Shown here: one piece after another, positions 28,541-37,086 of the stretch
Layout: the number at the start of each line of letters is the position of its first letter
Position numbering within the stretch: position 1 is the stretch's first letter
Origin: Prado023 sp963753075
Lineage (GTDB): Bacteria; Actinomycetota; Actinomycetes; S36-B12; CAIYMF01
Direction: 5' to 3'
DNA length: 64,000 nucleotides
Assembly (NCBI GenBank): GCA_963753075.1
Contig: CAVWAR010000017.1
Coordinates: forward strand, 992,001 to 1,056,000
The notes under the pieces: model-generated
Databases searched by the model: none
The model's input: only the letters and a program-made list of their open reading frames with translations
What the model was told of the DNA's origin: nothing
Position numbers and translations under genes: made by a program

Positions 28541-29410
28541 GCGACAACACCTTCCAGCGCGCCTGGCCGGTCACCGACTCCGCCGGCCCCGCGTTCTCTG
28601 CGGCCACGACGCTGGCTGAGCGGCTGCGCGCCGCAGGGGTAGGTGTCCACCTCGTCGACGACACCGAGCACCACCGGCCCGACAGTGTGTTCCCCAACAA
28701 CTGGATCTCCACCCACGCCGGGGGCCGGATCGCCCTCCACCCGATGTACGCGCAGAACCGGCGGACGGAGCGACGCAGCGACGTCCTGGAGTTCCTCACG
28801 AGCCGATACAGCGTCCACGAGGTCGTCGACTTCACCGCGGCCGAAGCCGAGGGCCGCTTCCTCGACGGCACCGGCGCCATGGTGCTCGATCACGTGGGCT
28901 CTGTGGCGTTCGCCGCCCGTTCACGCGTGCCGACGCGGAGCTCTTCACGCAGATCTGCGACCACTTCGGCTACGAGCCCGTCCTGTTCGACCCCATCGAT
29001 CCCTCCGGCCGCCCGATCTATCACACGAACGTCATGATGTCGGTCGGGACCGACAACGCGATGGTGGGGCTGGACACTGTGCCCGATCCGGGCATGCGCG
29101 CGGAGATCACGGCACGCCTGGAGGCGGGCGGCCGGCATGTGATCCCGCTGAGCCATGCACAGGTGGCCGAGTTCGCCGGCAACACGATCGAGCTCGACGG
29201 GGCGGGCCAGCGCGTCCTTGCGCTGTCGTCGGCGCCCAGCCTGACCCTCGCCCAGCGCTCCGCACTCGAGGAACGCTGCACCCTGCTCCCCGTCGACGTC
29301 GCGCCCATCGAGCCGCCGGGGGCTTGGTGCGGTGCCTGATCGCCGGCATCCACCTTGAGCCTCGGTCCCAGGCTGGCGCCCTGGCCGGGGCCGACTTGGA
29401 CGCGGCCTGA
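28540..29410 (+). pseudogene. Decayed CtlX-like guanidino hydrolase/amidinotransferase gene
   Basis: Three reading frames together encode a protein of the arginine-deiminase/amidinotransferase superfamily, closest by motif to citrulline-utilisation hydrolase CtlX. Frame one (from 28540) has DNTFQ, FPNNWISTHAGG and LDGTGAMVLDHV. A -1 shift near 28916-28921 leads to ADAELFTQICDHFGYEP and PIYHTNVMMSVG. A second -1 shift in GGGGG (29318-29322) restores GGLVRCLIAGIHL at the C terminus. The usual ~20 N-terminal residues (a VVMxRP-like strand) are not found; homology starts exactly where the Lrp remnant ends. It is almost certainly non-functional. Confidence 0.75.
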
Positions 29411-29555
29411 GAACCAGACAACAACGGGATCGTCGGGCAGATCGGCGGGCTCGGGCACCAGCCGCGCGGGGATGCTGCCTCGCCGATGCCCAGAGTCCGC
29501 GGCTGACCACGCGCTCGCCGGCGGCGAGCCCGCTACCCTCTCAGCGGAGGAGCCC

Positions 29556-30722
29556 ATGGCCAAGCCACCGAGCGCAGGACGCACCCCCTGGATTCGTGCT
29601 GCCCGCATGCGCAGCCTTCTGCTCGACGACCCCGTGCTCGACGACCCCGACATCGGACTCCGCACGCCTGTGGACGTGGTTGAGTGGTTCGGCGCGATGC
29701 AGGGACAGGACCTCGGCAGCGTCCAGTGGTCCCTCGGGCTGCGGACCGGCCTGACCAGGGCAGACATCGCCGAGACTCTCGAGTCCGGCGAGATCCTGCG
29801 CACCTGGCCGATGCGCGGGACCCTGCACCTCGTGCCCGGGCGGGATGCCCGGTGGATGCTCGAGCACCTCGGCGCCCGGGCCCTCGCCGGCGCCGCGACC
29901 CGTCGGGCGCACCTGGAGCTGGCCGAGGCCGATTCCGACAGGGCGGCTGACGCCCTCGGCGCCGCGCTGACCGGCGGAACCGCGCTGTCCCGAGCCGAGT
30001 GCGTCGCGGTGATCGAGGCCGCCGGAGTGTCCGCGGCGGGCCAACGCGCGTACCACCTGCTCTGGTACGCCAGCCAGAAGGGCATCACGTGCGTGGGGCC
30101 GAACCGGGGCACCGAGCAGACGTTCGTCCTGCTCGAGGAGTTCGCCCCGGATGCGGTCACGCTGGATCGAGAGGCTGCCCTGGCCACGATCGCTGAGCGG
30201 TTCGTCCGCAGCCATGGTCCGGTCACGGCTCACGACCTGGCCCGCTGGGCCGATCTCACGGTGCGCGACGCCCGAGCTGGGCTGGCCGCCGCTGGCACGG
30301 TGACCGTCGTGCCACTCGATGGCCGCGACCTGTTCGTGCACAACGCACTCCTCGAGGCGATGCCGAACCCGGCCGAACGGCCGCCGATCCCCCCGGCCCG
30401 GGCCCTGCCTGGCTTCGATGAGCTGGTCCTCGGCTACCGGGACCGCACGGTGCAGCTGGATCCCGAGCACGAGCGCCGAATCGTGCCAGGAGGCAACGGG
30501 GTGTTCGCGCCGACGCTTGTCGTGGGGGGGCTGGTCGTGGGCACATGGCGGCGTCGTGAACTCAGCCGCACGGTCGACATCCTTGCCACGACCTTCGCAC
30601 CGGTCCCCGCCCACCAGCGGGCCAAGCTGTCCAGCGCCCTTATCGACTTCGGCAGGTTCAGCAGTCGGACGAGTCGAATATCCTGGAGCGACGATCACGT
30701 GCCAGGCGTGCAACCCACCTGA
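29556..30722 (+). CDS. AlkZ-like winged-helix DNA-binding protein (HTH_42 family)
   Basis: 388 aa from ATG 29556 with a GGAGGAG ribosome site. The protein matches the tandem winged-helix HTH_42 family that includes the DNA glycosylases AlkZ and AlkX (YcaQ). AMQGQDLG (Q49, Q51, D52) lies where AlkZ-type enzymes carry their catalytic QxQ/QxD motif, so excision of alkylated or cross-linked bases is plausible but unproven. It sits between the SbcCD and NHEJ genes, a repair-rich stretch. Its last 28 bases overlap the convergent lipoprotein gene. Confidence 0.8.
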   Translation: MAKPPSAGRTPWIRAARMRSLLLDDPVLDDPDIGLRTPVDVVEWFGAMQGQDLGSVQWSLGLRTGLTRADIAETLESGEILRTWPMRGTLHLVPGRDARWMLEHLGARALAGAATRRAHLELAEADSDRAADALGAALTGGTALSRAECVAVIEAAGVSAAGQRAYHLLWYASQKGITCVGPNRGTEQTFVLLEEFAPDAVTLDREAALATIAERFVRSHGPVTAHDLARWADLTVRDARAGLAAAGTVTVVPLDGRDLFVHNALLEAMPNPAERPPIPPARALPGFDELVLGYRDRTVQLDPEHERRIVPGGNGVFAPTLVVGGLVVGTWRRRELSRTVDILATTFAPVPAHQRAKLSSALIDFGRFSSRTSRISWSDDHVPGVQPT

Positions 30723-31120
30723 GTGGAGACCTCCTGCGCGGTTGCCGCGTACTGGTCGACGGCCGCCGTCACTGCCATCTCTGCATCAGCTGCCGAAGAG
30801 GCTTGCGCCTCGATAGCGTCGATTGCCGCCTGCAACTCAAGCTGGGCGGCGTTCATCGAGTCACTGGCGAGCTGATCGTCGAGACGCTGAGTATCCGCCG
30901 AGAGGTTCTTCGCCGAGGCCGCGATCGCGACGGCCTGGATGTTCAACTCGTCGACGGACGCATCCGACTCCACCAACGCGTCGAACGTCGCGACATCCGA
31001 TTCGAGTTCCGCGAGGGCAGCGCAGAACTGCTCATCTGCGGTCACCTCGTTGTCCTGCCCACAACCCGCAAGCCCACCGACGAGAAGAAGAGCCGCGACC
31101 ACCCCTGCTGTCCGGCGCAT
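30695..31120 (-). CDS. Hypothetical Ala-rich lipoprotein
   Basis: 141 aa. The signal peptide MRRTAGVVAALLLVGG is followed by the lipobox LAGC, predicting a lipid-anchored secreted protein. The mature part is acidic, rich in Ala, Asp and Ser, mostly alpha-helical and probably coiled coil. It has two Cys after the lipid cysteine (about residues 33 and 137). ATG 31120 follows AGGAGG, and TATCCT (minus strand, about 31145-31150) may be the -10 box. No known function. Confidence 0.8.
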   Translation of the reverse strand: MRRTAGVVAALLLVGGLAGCGQDNEVTADEQFCAALAELESDVATFDALVESDASVDELNIQAVAIAASAKNLSADTQRLDDQLASDSMNAAQLELQAAIDAIEAQASSAADAEMAVTAAVDQYAATAQEVSTQVGCTPGT

Positions 31121-31254
31121 GCGAACCTCCTTCGACCTGCCGGCAAGGATACCCCGACGTCTGGACCGGATGGGGGGACGTGGGCGTGGCGGATCGTCGA
31201 GGCGCGCCGAGCCCGCCCGGTGGGACGCAGGACGCCCGCACGCCGCCCGTCGAC

Positions 31255-32169
31255 TCAGCGCGGCTCGGCCATCAGGTCGCCGAGGCGGACCAGTCGCTCC
31301 GGCATCGTGCGCACGTCCGCCGGCTCAGGATCGCCGGCCTGCACCTCGGCCCAGGTCAGCGGTGTCGCCACACTCGGGTGCGCGCGTCCGCGCGGGGAGT
31401 ACGGCGTGATCGTGTTCCGGGCGGCGAGGTTCTGCCCGACATCGACGAACACCCGCCCCGGGCGGCGATCCCTGGCCATCTTGAGCTCGACCACATCGGG
31501 TAGCGCGGTCGCCAGGGCCTCGGCCACCGTGCGGGCCAGGTCGACTGCATCGGAACTGGTGACCGGTCGGGGCAGCGGCACGTAGACGTGCAGGCCCTTG
31601 GACCCGCTGGCCACCGGGATCGAGGCGAAACCCGCACCCGCGAGGATCTCGCGGGCCACAAGGGCCACCTCGGCGCACTCGGCAATGCCGGCGGGCGCGC
31701 CCGGGTCGAGGTCGAGGACCATCCGGTCTGCGGGGCCGGCGCTGCCCAGCAACCCGAACTTGCGGCCGATCCGCCACTGCGGCGTGTGGAACTCCAATGT
31801 CCCCTGTTGGACGAGCCAGACCAGTGCCGCAGACTCATCGGCGCGCCCCTCCAGCAGGGGATGGTCGATGTAGCCGGAGTAATCCTCGCCGGAGCGGCGC
31901 AACTGCACATGGCCGATCCACTTGGGGGTTCCCGGGCGCACTGCCTTCTCGTAGAAGTCGGGCTGGCCCACACCGTCAGGCCACCGCCGCCTGGTGATGG
32001 GTCGGTTGGCCAGCTGGGCGAGCAGCGGCTCACTGACAGCCAGGATGTAGCTGAAGAGCTCTGCCTTCGTCGTCGCCGACTCCGGGTAGAGCACCTTGTC
32101 GAGGTTCGTCAGGCGCAGCCGCCGGCCAGCCACGACTGTGCTGACCGGCTCCCGGCCCGGGGTCACCAC
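31255..32169 (-). CDS. LigD-type polymerase domain protein (NHEJ primase/polymerase)
   Basis: 304 aa. Stand-alone homologue of the polymerase domain of LigD (archaeo-eukaryotic primase fold), which fills gaps and adds ribonucleotides at double-strand breaks. LTNLDKVLYPE at the N terminus, catalytic LDLDPG (Asp pair) and GSKGLHVYVPL are visible. GTG 32169 overlaps the upstream ligase gene by seven bases; GTG 32166 gives a four-base GTGA overlap and is equally likely. No phosphoesterase (PE) domain is fused or adjacent. Confidence 0.9.
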   Translation of the reverse strand: MVTPGREPVSTVVAGRRLRLTNLDKVLYPESATTKAELFSYILAVSEPLLAQLANRPITRRRWPDGVGQPDFYEKAVRPGTPKWIGHVQLRRSGEDYSGYIDHPLLEGRADESAALVWLVQQGTLEFHTPQWRIGRKFGLLGSAGPADRMVLDLDPGAPAGIAECAEVALVAREILAGAGFASIPVASGSKGLHVYVPLPRPVTSSDAVDLARTVAEALATALPDVVELKMARDRRPGRVFVDVGQNLAARNTITPYSPRGRAHPSVATPLTWAEVQAGDPEPADVRTMPERLVRLGDLMAEPR

Positions 32170-33173
32170 AGGCTCCCCGGGAGGTCAGCCGGCGACAGGT
32201 CGGGGCGCATCCGCCGCAGTACGGGCTGGCGAAGGCTGCCGCCCTCCGTGTGACCGAGGTGGCGGACCTCGGCGACCAGCAGCGGGTCGACCCAGGACAC
32301 GCGATCGCCATACGTCCGGCGCAGGAAGGCGCGCACATCGTCGGACAGATGCACGGGCGGGCCCGGCCGCGCCGTGGACTCGAGCACCGTGAGCAGGGCG
32401 TCGGACATCCGGGCGGTCATCCCGCTGCCGACGGTCCCGAGGAAGGCTCCCGCGGAATCGGCCATGGCGAGCGAGGCGACAGTGCGGCCGGACTCGGAGC
32501 GGACCCATCCGACGACCACTGCGTCCGTGACGCTGCGATGCGGCAGCTTGACCCACGCGGGCGAGCGCATCCCGGTCATGTACGTGCTGTCCAGCCGCTT
32601 GGCCATCACCCCCTCGAGCCCCTGCTCCCGAGTGGCGGCCAGCAGGGCCTGCCCGTCGTCGAACACGGCCGAGGGGTACCACGCACCCCCCGTGAGCGTC
32701 GGCAGGTCAAGTCCCGCCAGGAGTGAGCGGCGTTGCGTCAACGGGTCGCCGCGTACGTCCCGGCCCGCACAGGCCAGGACGTCGAAGACCATGAAGCGCA
32801 CCCCGACCCCGCCGCGCATCGTCCGCGGGAAGGAGGGCCGGTTGGCCGCGTCGAAGGACACGCACTCGCCGTCGAGGATCGCCGGTGCGACCCGCCCGGC
32901 CAGCCCGGCGCCCACCGAGGGCGCCACGATCGCGGGGAACCGTTCGGAAAGGTCACTGGGCGTGCGGCTGCGCAGGGCGATCGACCCGTCGGAACGGACC
33001 AGTGCCAGTGCGCGGACACCGTCCCACTTGACCTCGAACGACCACCTCGGCCCCGCCGGGAGCACGAGCGGATCCGGCGGCCCACTGGCCAGCATCGGGG
33101 CCACATGCGCCCACAGCTGCTCGACAGCCTCGTCGTCCACCACGGCACCATGATGGCGGGGGCGACGCCCCAT
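32163..33173 (-). CDS. ATP-dependent DNA ligase, LigC/LigD-ligase type
   Basis: 336 aa. Ligase motif I is FEVKWDGVRAL with the adenylated lysine K49; motif III RFMVFDVLA, motif IV EGVMAKRL and motif V WVKLPH follow. A C-terminal OB fold (about 225-320) completes a minimal NHEJ ligase. It overlaps the polymerase gene and diverges from ku, and these three form the local NHEJ set. ATG 33173 is used; GTG 33143 or 33140 would drop about ten poorly conserved residues. Confidence 0.92.
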   Translation of the reverse strand: MGRRPRHHGAVVDDEAVEQLWAHVAPMLASGPPDPLVLPAGPRWSFEVKWDGVRALALVRSDGSIALRSRTPSDLSERFPAIVAPSVGAGLAGRVAPAILDGECVSFDAANRPSFPRTMRGGVGVRFMVFDVLACAGRDVRGDPLTQRRSLLAGLDLPTLTGGAWYPSAVFDDGQALLAATREQGLEGVMAKRLDSTYMTGMRSPAWVKLPHRSVTDAVVVGWVRSESGRTVASLAMADSAGAFLGTVGSGMTARMSDALLTVLESTARPGPPVHLSDDVRAFLRRTYGDRVSWVDPLLVAEVRHLGHTEGGSLRQPVLRRMRPDLSPADLPGSLW

Positions 33174-33212
33174 CGCCCTGCGTCAGCCGCTCGACTGGCA
33201 CACAATGACCGG

Positions 33213-34061
33213 ATGCGCGCCATGTGGAGTGGGAACGTCGCCTTCGGGCTGGTCCACATCCCCGTGAAGATGTACGCGGCCACCGAGGACCGGGACGTGC
33301 GGTTCCACCAGGTCCACGTGGCCGACGGCGGGCGGATCAAGTACCAGCGCAAATGCCAGACGTGCGACCAGGTCGTGGCGTTCGCTGAGATCGGCAAGGG
33401 CTACGAGGACGAGACTGCCCGGCGCGTCATCATCGCCGAGGACGAGCTCGAGGGTCTCCAGGTGCCGCACGGGCGCGACCTTGAGATCGTTCAGTTCGCG
33501 CCGGCTGAACAGATCGATCCTCTGTACTTCGACAAGGCGTACTACCTCGAGCCGGCCACTGGTGCGGCCAAGCCCTATGTCCTGCTGCGTCGCGCGCTCG
33601 AGCAGACCGATCGAACAGCGGTCATCCTGATGACGATGCGCAAGCGCACTCGGCTCGGGCTGCTGCGCGTGCGCGACGACGTGCTGGTGCTGCAGACCAT
33701 GCTCTGGCCGGATGAGGTGCGCGTGCCGGAGTTCGAGGGTATCGGCGATGCGGACATCTCGGTGCGTCCCCAGGAGCTGGAGATGGCCGGCTCGCTGGTG
33801 GCCAGCCTGAGCGAGGACTTCGATCCGGCGGCGCACACCGACGAGTACCGCGAGGCTGTGCTGGAGCTGCTGGCGAAGAAGCTCGCCGGCGAGGATGTGA
33901 TCCTGCCGAATCCCGACAACGCCGCCGACGACTCCGGGACCGTCATCGACCTGATGGCCGCGCTCCAGGAGTCGGTCCGTCGCACCCAGGCCGCGCGCGC
34001 GGCAACTGTCGAGGATCCCGACACCGCTGCCACCGGCGAACCCGCAGAGGGCGGCACCTGA
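33213..34061 (+). CDS. ku: Bacterial Ku, DNA-end-binding protein of NHEJ
   Basis: 282 aa from ATG 33213 (MRAMWSGNVAFGLVHIPVK). The Ku core spans about residues 1-250 with DxxRFHQVH and the CQTC pair. Dimers thread onto broken ends and recruit the ligase and polymerase encoded on the other strand. The C-terminal tail is short and acidic (about 255-282), unlike the Lys-rich tails of some actinobacterial Ku proteins. CACAAT lies six bases upstream of the ATG, suggesting a leaderless mRNA. The two divergent NHEJ starts are 39 bases apart. Confidence 0.95.
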   Translation: MRAMWSGNVAFGLVHIPVKMYAATEDRDVRFHQVHVADGGRIKYQRKCQTCDQVVAFAEIGKGYEDETARRVIIAEDELEGLQVPHGRDLEIVQFAPAEQIDPLYFDKAYYLEPATGAAKPYVLLRRALEQTDRTAVILMTMRKRTRLGLLRVRDDVLVLQTMLWPDEVRVPEFEGIGDADISVRPQELEMAGSLVASLSEDFDPAAHTDEYREAVLELLAKKLAGEDVILPNPDNAADDSGTVIDLMAALQESVRRTQAARAATVEDPDTAATGEPAEGGT

Positions 34062-34074
34062 GCAGCGGCTCGAG

Positions 34075-34929
34075 TCAGGCCAGTTTGACCGCTTGGAGGG
34101 TGTAGCTGGCGGCCAGCCGCTCGGGGCGATCGGCGAGGCGGTACTCGCCGCCCTCGATGAGCTCCATCTGGCCGGGGATCCCATCCCACGGGATGCTGTC
34201 GTGCTCGACGAGGCCGGTGATCTGCATCCCACGCGCCAGCAGGGCACTCACGATCTCCCCGAGCCCGTGGTTCCACTCGTAGCTGACGTTGTTGGTGAAC
34301 TCGACGTCGGTCCGCACGTACGTCCCGCCCTCAACCCACTGCGTCGGGTTCGGTCGCTCGAAGTAGGGAAACTCCACGCGCAGTGCGCCGGACGCGTCAG
34401 GATCGTCAAGCGCCCACAGCATCGGATGCCCCTCGCGCAGGAACAACCTGCCTCCGGGGGCCAGCAGGGCTGCGACGACATCCGCCCAGCGCCCGATGTC
34501 GGGCAGCCAGCACAGTGCCCCGATCCCGGTGAACACCAGGTCATACCCGCCCTCCTCGAGGACGCCGAGCGCGGAGTACACGTCTGAGAGCACGAAGTCG
34601 GCAGGAGTCTGGCACCGCTGCGCAAGGGCGCGGGCCTCGGCGATGGAAGCCGGTGAGAAGTCCAGCCCGGTCATCTCGGCCCCCAGGCGCGCCAGCGAGA
34701 GGGTGTCCGTGCCCACATGGCACTGCAGGTGGACCCCGCGCAGGCCTGCGATCTCGCCCAGGAGGGGCAGGTCGAAACGCACGACGTCGGACAGGTAGGC
34801 GGGGTCGGACACGAAGTCCTCGAAGTGGTAGTCCGGTGACGCGGCGTGGGCTGGGGCCCGCTCGTCCCACTGCGCGAGGTTGACCTGCGCATGGACCGCC
34901 GGGTTCTGGGGCTGGGAGTTGTCGTCCAT
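34075..34929 (-). CDS. Class I SAM-dependent methyltransferase
   Basis: 284 aa from ATG 34929. The SAM-binding motif region is GVHLQCHVGTDTLSLARLGA (about 85-104) followed by TGLDFSPASIAEAR, typical of small-molecule methyltransferases (Methyltransf_11/25). LAPGGRLFLREGHP is the post-motif strand. The acceptor is unknown. The longer frame starting at 34989 has no family support. It converges on ku, with 13 bases between stop codons. Confidence 0.88.
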   Translation of the reverse strand: MDDNSQPQNPAVHAQVNLAQWDERAPAHAASPDYHFEDFVSDPAYLSDVVRFDLPLLGEIAGLRGVHLQCHVGTDTLSLARLGAEMTGLDFSPASIAEARALAQRCQTPADFVLSDVYSALGVLEEGGYDLVFTGIGALCWLPDIGRWADVVAALLAPGGRLFLREGHPMLWALDDPDASGALRVEFPYFERPNPTQWVEGGTYVRTDVEFTNNVSYEWNHGLGEIVSALLARGMQITGLVEHDSIPWDGIPGQMELIEGGEYRLADRPERLAASYTLQAVKLA

Positions 34930-35004
34930 CGGGCCATTGAACCCCGTTGTCGGCCAGGTGGGCGACAATCGACCTTCACACCAGCACACGAACCTGAGGA
35001 GGGG

Positions 35005-35934
35005 ATGATGGCGGGCAGCCGCGCAGCCGCACCCCGGTCAGGCTCGCGTGCGCCGCGACCCGGAGATCGCCCCCCTGGAGTACGCCCACCCGCAGCACGC
35101 CCATCGGCGGGCGTGCTCCGCCGCCGGCGACTGGGGTGCGCCGGGTCGTTCCTGCTCAGCCTGTTCGCGTTCCTGGCCGTGGGCTGGGCCGTGGTGACCG
35201 GTGCGAATCCCCTCGGCGGCCTGATCGACCCGCCGATCGAGTCCGGACCCGCCGACATCACCGGCATCGAGCAGCCGGAAGCCCCGCGATGGGCCGGCGA
35301 GCAGCCCGACTACGGCGTGGACATCTCCTTCCCCCAGTGCGGGCGAACGCTGCGCGACATGGGCGCTGGCTACGCCATCGTCGGCCTCGACGGCGGCATG
35401 CCCGACCGCCCCAACCCGTGCTTCCCCGCGCAGTGGGCATTCGCAGAGCGTCAGGCCGGCGTGGCCGTGTACGTGAACACCGCAGACAACAACCGCGGCG
35501 ATCCGGTGAAGGTCGGGCGTCGGGCCGCGCGCGGCGACCTGGCGGCCCTGGAGGAGAACGGCGTCAGCCCCGGGACACCCATCTGGCTGGATGTCGAACT
35601 CCCCGAGGTCTGGCTGGGGTCCCAGGCCCGGCATCGGGCCGTGATCACCGAGCACCTTCGCGTCCTGGCCAGGAACGGCTACCCGGTGGGCGTGTACTCC
35701 GCACCTGCGCTCTGGGAGGAGATCACCGGCGGTGCCGACCTCGACGTCCCCACCTGGGTCGGGATCGGGCGGGCGTCCCGGGAACGCGCGGCAGCGACAT
35801 GCCGGGACCTGTCCTTCGGTGACCGGAGGCCCGACATCGTGCAGCGGATCGGGACCGGCAGCGACGGCATGCCCCTGGACCGCAACCTCACCTGTCCGGG
35901 AACCGACCTGACCGGACTGATCCGACCTACGTGA
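35005..35934 (+). CDS. Membrane-anchored or secreted DUF1906-like (Rv2525c-type) protein
   Basis: 309 aa. A basic, Pro/Arg-rich N terminus (1-45) is followed by one hydrophobic segment (about 47-68, FLLSLFAFLAVGWAVV), so the protein is probably anchored with its body outside. The outer domain starts YGVDISFPQCG and has IWLDVELP, resembling the glycoside-hydrolase-like TIM barrel of DUF1906/Rv2525c-type proteins. ATG 35005 (or 35008) follows GAGGAGGGG. Function unknown; cell-wall processing is possible. Confidence 0.75.
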   Translation: MMAGSRAAAPRSGSRAPRPGDRPPGVRPPAARPSAGVLRRRRLGCAGSFLLSLFAFLAVGWAVVTGANPLGGLIDPPIESGPADITGIEQPEAPRWAGEQPDYGVDISFPQCGRTLRDMGAGYAIVGLDGGMPDRPNPCFPAQWAFAERQAGVAVYVNTADNNRGDPVKVGRRAARGDLAALEENGVSPGTPIWLDVELPEVWLGSQARHRAVITEHLRVLARNGYPVGVYSAPALWEEITGGADLDVPTWVGIGRASRERAAATCRDLSFGDRRPDIVQRIGTGSDGMPLDRNLTCPGTDLTGLIRPT

Positions 35935-35988
35935 GCGGCGGGCGTCGCCAGCGCCGCCACGCTCGACCGGTCGGCTCAGGCCGGAGGC

Positions 35989-36357
35989 TCAGCCCTGACC
36001 GGCGGACCGTGGCACGACGACCGGCGCGATCCGGCAGGCATCGCCGGACGTTGCGGGCGGCGGTCGGTACCCGGCCCGCAGGTGATCGTATCGGGGCGAT
36101 GACCGCGCCATCAGGCCATCGACGTACCAGCAGCTCGGGATGACCTGCGCGCCTGCCTCTTCGGCCGCGTCCAGGACGGACCGTACAAGGGTGGAGGCGA
36201 TCCCCCGGCCCTCGTACCCGGGAGCCGTCACGGTGCTGTAGACCTCCCACACCCCGTCGCTGACGGCGACTGCGGCCCTGGCCACCTCACGGTCGCCGAG
36301 GGTCGCCCGGAACAGCGACTCGTTGACCCGGCTGACGATCACCCCTGGACCACCCAT
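35989..36357 (-). CDS. Small GNAT-family N-acetyltransferase
   Basis: 122 aa from ATG 36357. The acetyl-CoA loop is YEGRGIASTLVRSVLD, followed by QVIPSCWYVDGLM, as in the short YjdJ/COG2388-type N-acetyltransferases. The last ~25 residues are a Pro/Arg tail. A TACCGT box (minus strand, 36364-36369) is six bases upstream of the ATG, supporting this start over the 40-codon extension to 36477. Acceptor unknown. Confidence 0.8.
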   Translation of the reverse strand: MGGPGVIVSRVNESLFRATLGDREVARAAVAVSDGVWEVYSTVTAPGYEGRGIASTLVRSVLDAAEEAGAQVIPSCWYVDGLMARSSPRYDHLRAGYRPPPATSGDACRIAPVVVPRSAGQG

Positions 36358-36559
36358 GGGACAACGGTAGGCGAAGTGCGCATGTCGCGCAGTCGAGGAT
36401 CCGGCCATATCCGGGCCAGGGACCGCCTGACCTGTTCGGCCGACCACGGCGCCGGACACACGAAAGGGGCGAACCACCTGAATCCGGCAGAAGCCCGGTG
36501 CTAGACTCGCAGCGTCACCGACCGGTTACGAGTACGCACGACATAGGAAAGGAGTCCTG

Positions 36560-36955
36560 ATGGACTTCGGAGGCAATTTCTGGGACATCCTGCTGTGGAC
36601 CCTGTGGATCTTCGCAGTTGTCTGCCTGATCTGGATATGGATCCGGATCATCTTCGACCTGTTCAGCGACCACGCGCTGGGGGGCTGGCCGAAGTTCTTC
36701 TGGACGGTCTTCCTGATCCTGATGCCATGGCTGGCGGTCTTCGTCTACCTGATCGCCCGCGGCAAGGGCATGCAGGAACGCACCATGGTCGCTGCTGAGC
36801 AGCAGAAGGCTTCCACCGACGCCTACATCCAGAGCGTCGCAGCAAAGACCAAGACACCGGCCGAGCAGATCGCCGATGCACAGGGCCTGCTGACCTCGGG
36901 TGCCATCACCCAGGCCGAGTTCGACTCGCTGAAGGCCAAGGCGCTCGCGTCCTGA
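36560..36955 (+). CDS. PLDc_N membrane protein with SHOCT domain
   Basis: 131 aa with an AAAGGAG ribosome site. Two membrane helices (about 8-30 and 44-66) belong to the phospholipase-D-nuclease N-terminal (PLDc_N) type. A cytosolic C-terminal SHOCT domain (about 100-131, EQIADAQGLLTSGAITQAEF) may mediate oligomerisation. Such proteins are common in actinobacteria and have no established enzymatic role. The gene is monocistronic and ends in a strong terminator. Confidence 0.88.
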   Translation: MDFGGNFWDILLWTLWIFAVVCLIWIWIRIIFDLFSDHALGGWPKFFWTVFLILMPWLAVFVYLIARGKGMQERTMVAAEQQKASTDAYIQSVAAKTKTPAEQIADAQGLLTSGAITQAEFDSLKAKALAS

Positions 36956-36962
36956 CCAGACA

Positions 36963-37010
36963 CGCAACGCAAGGAGCCGGGACGGATTCGTCCCGGCTCC
37001 TTGCGTTGTG
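36963..37010 (+). terminator. Strong hairpin terminator after the PLDc_N/SHOCT gene
   Basis: A ~20-bp nearly perfect stem (CGCAACGCAAGGAGCCGGGA with its complement, ending TTGCGTTG) around a GATT-type loop, just after the stop codon at 36955. Confidence 0.9.
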
Positions 37011-37086
37011 GACGGCAGCCGGAGCCGGTCCGTACGATTTCGCGTGGCGGCTATGCCAGCCCTGTCTACGACCCTAGACTGGACTC

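Noticed and set aside
28287..29410. Treating the three frameshifts as sequencing errors
   Set aside because: Possible for each alone, but three in 1 kb, none elsewhere, together with missing 5' ends of both genes, fits decay better. Read data could reverse this.
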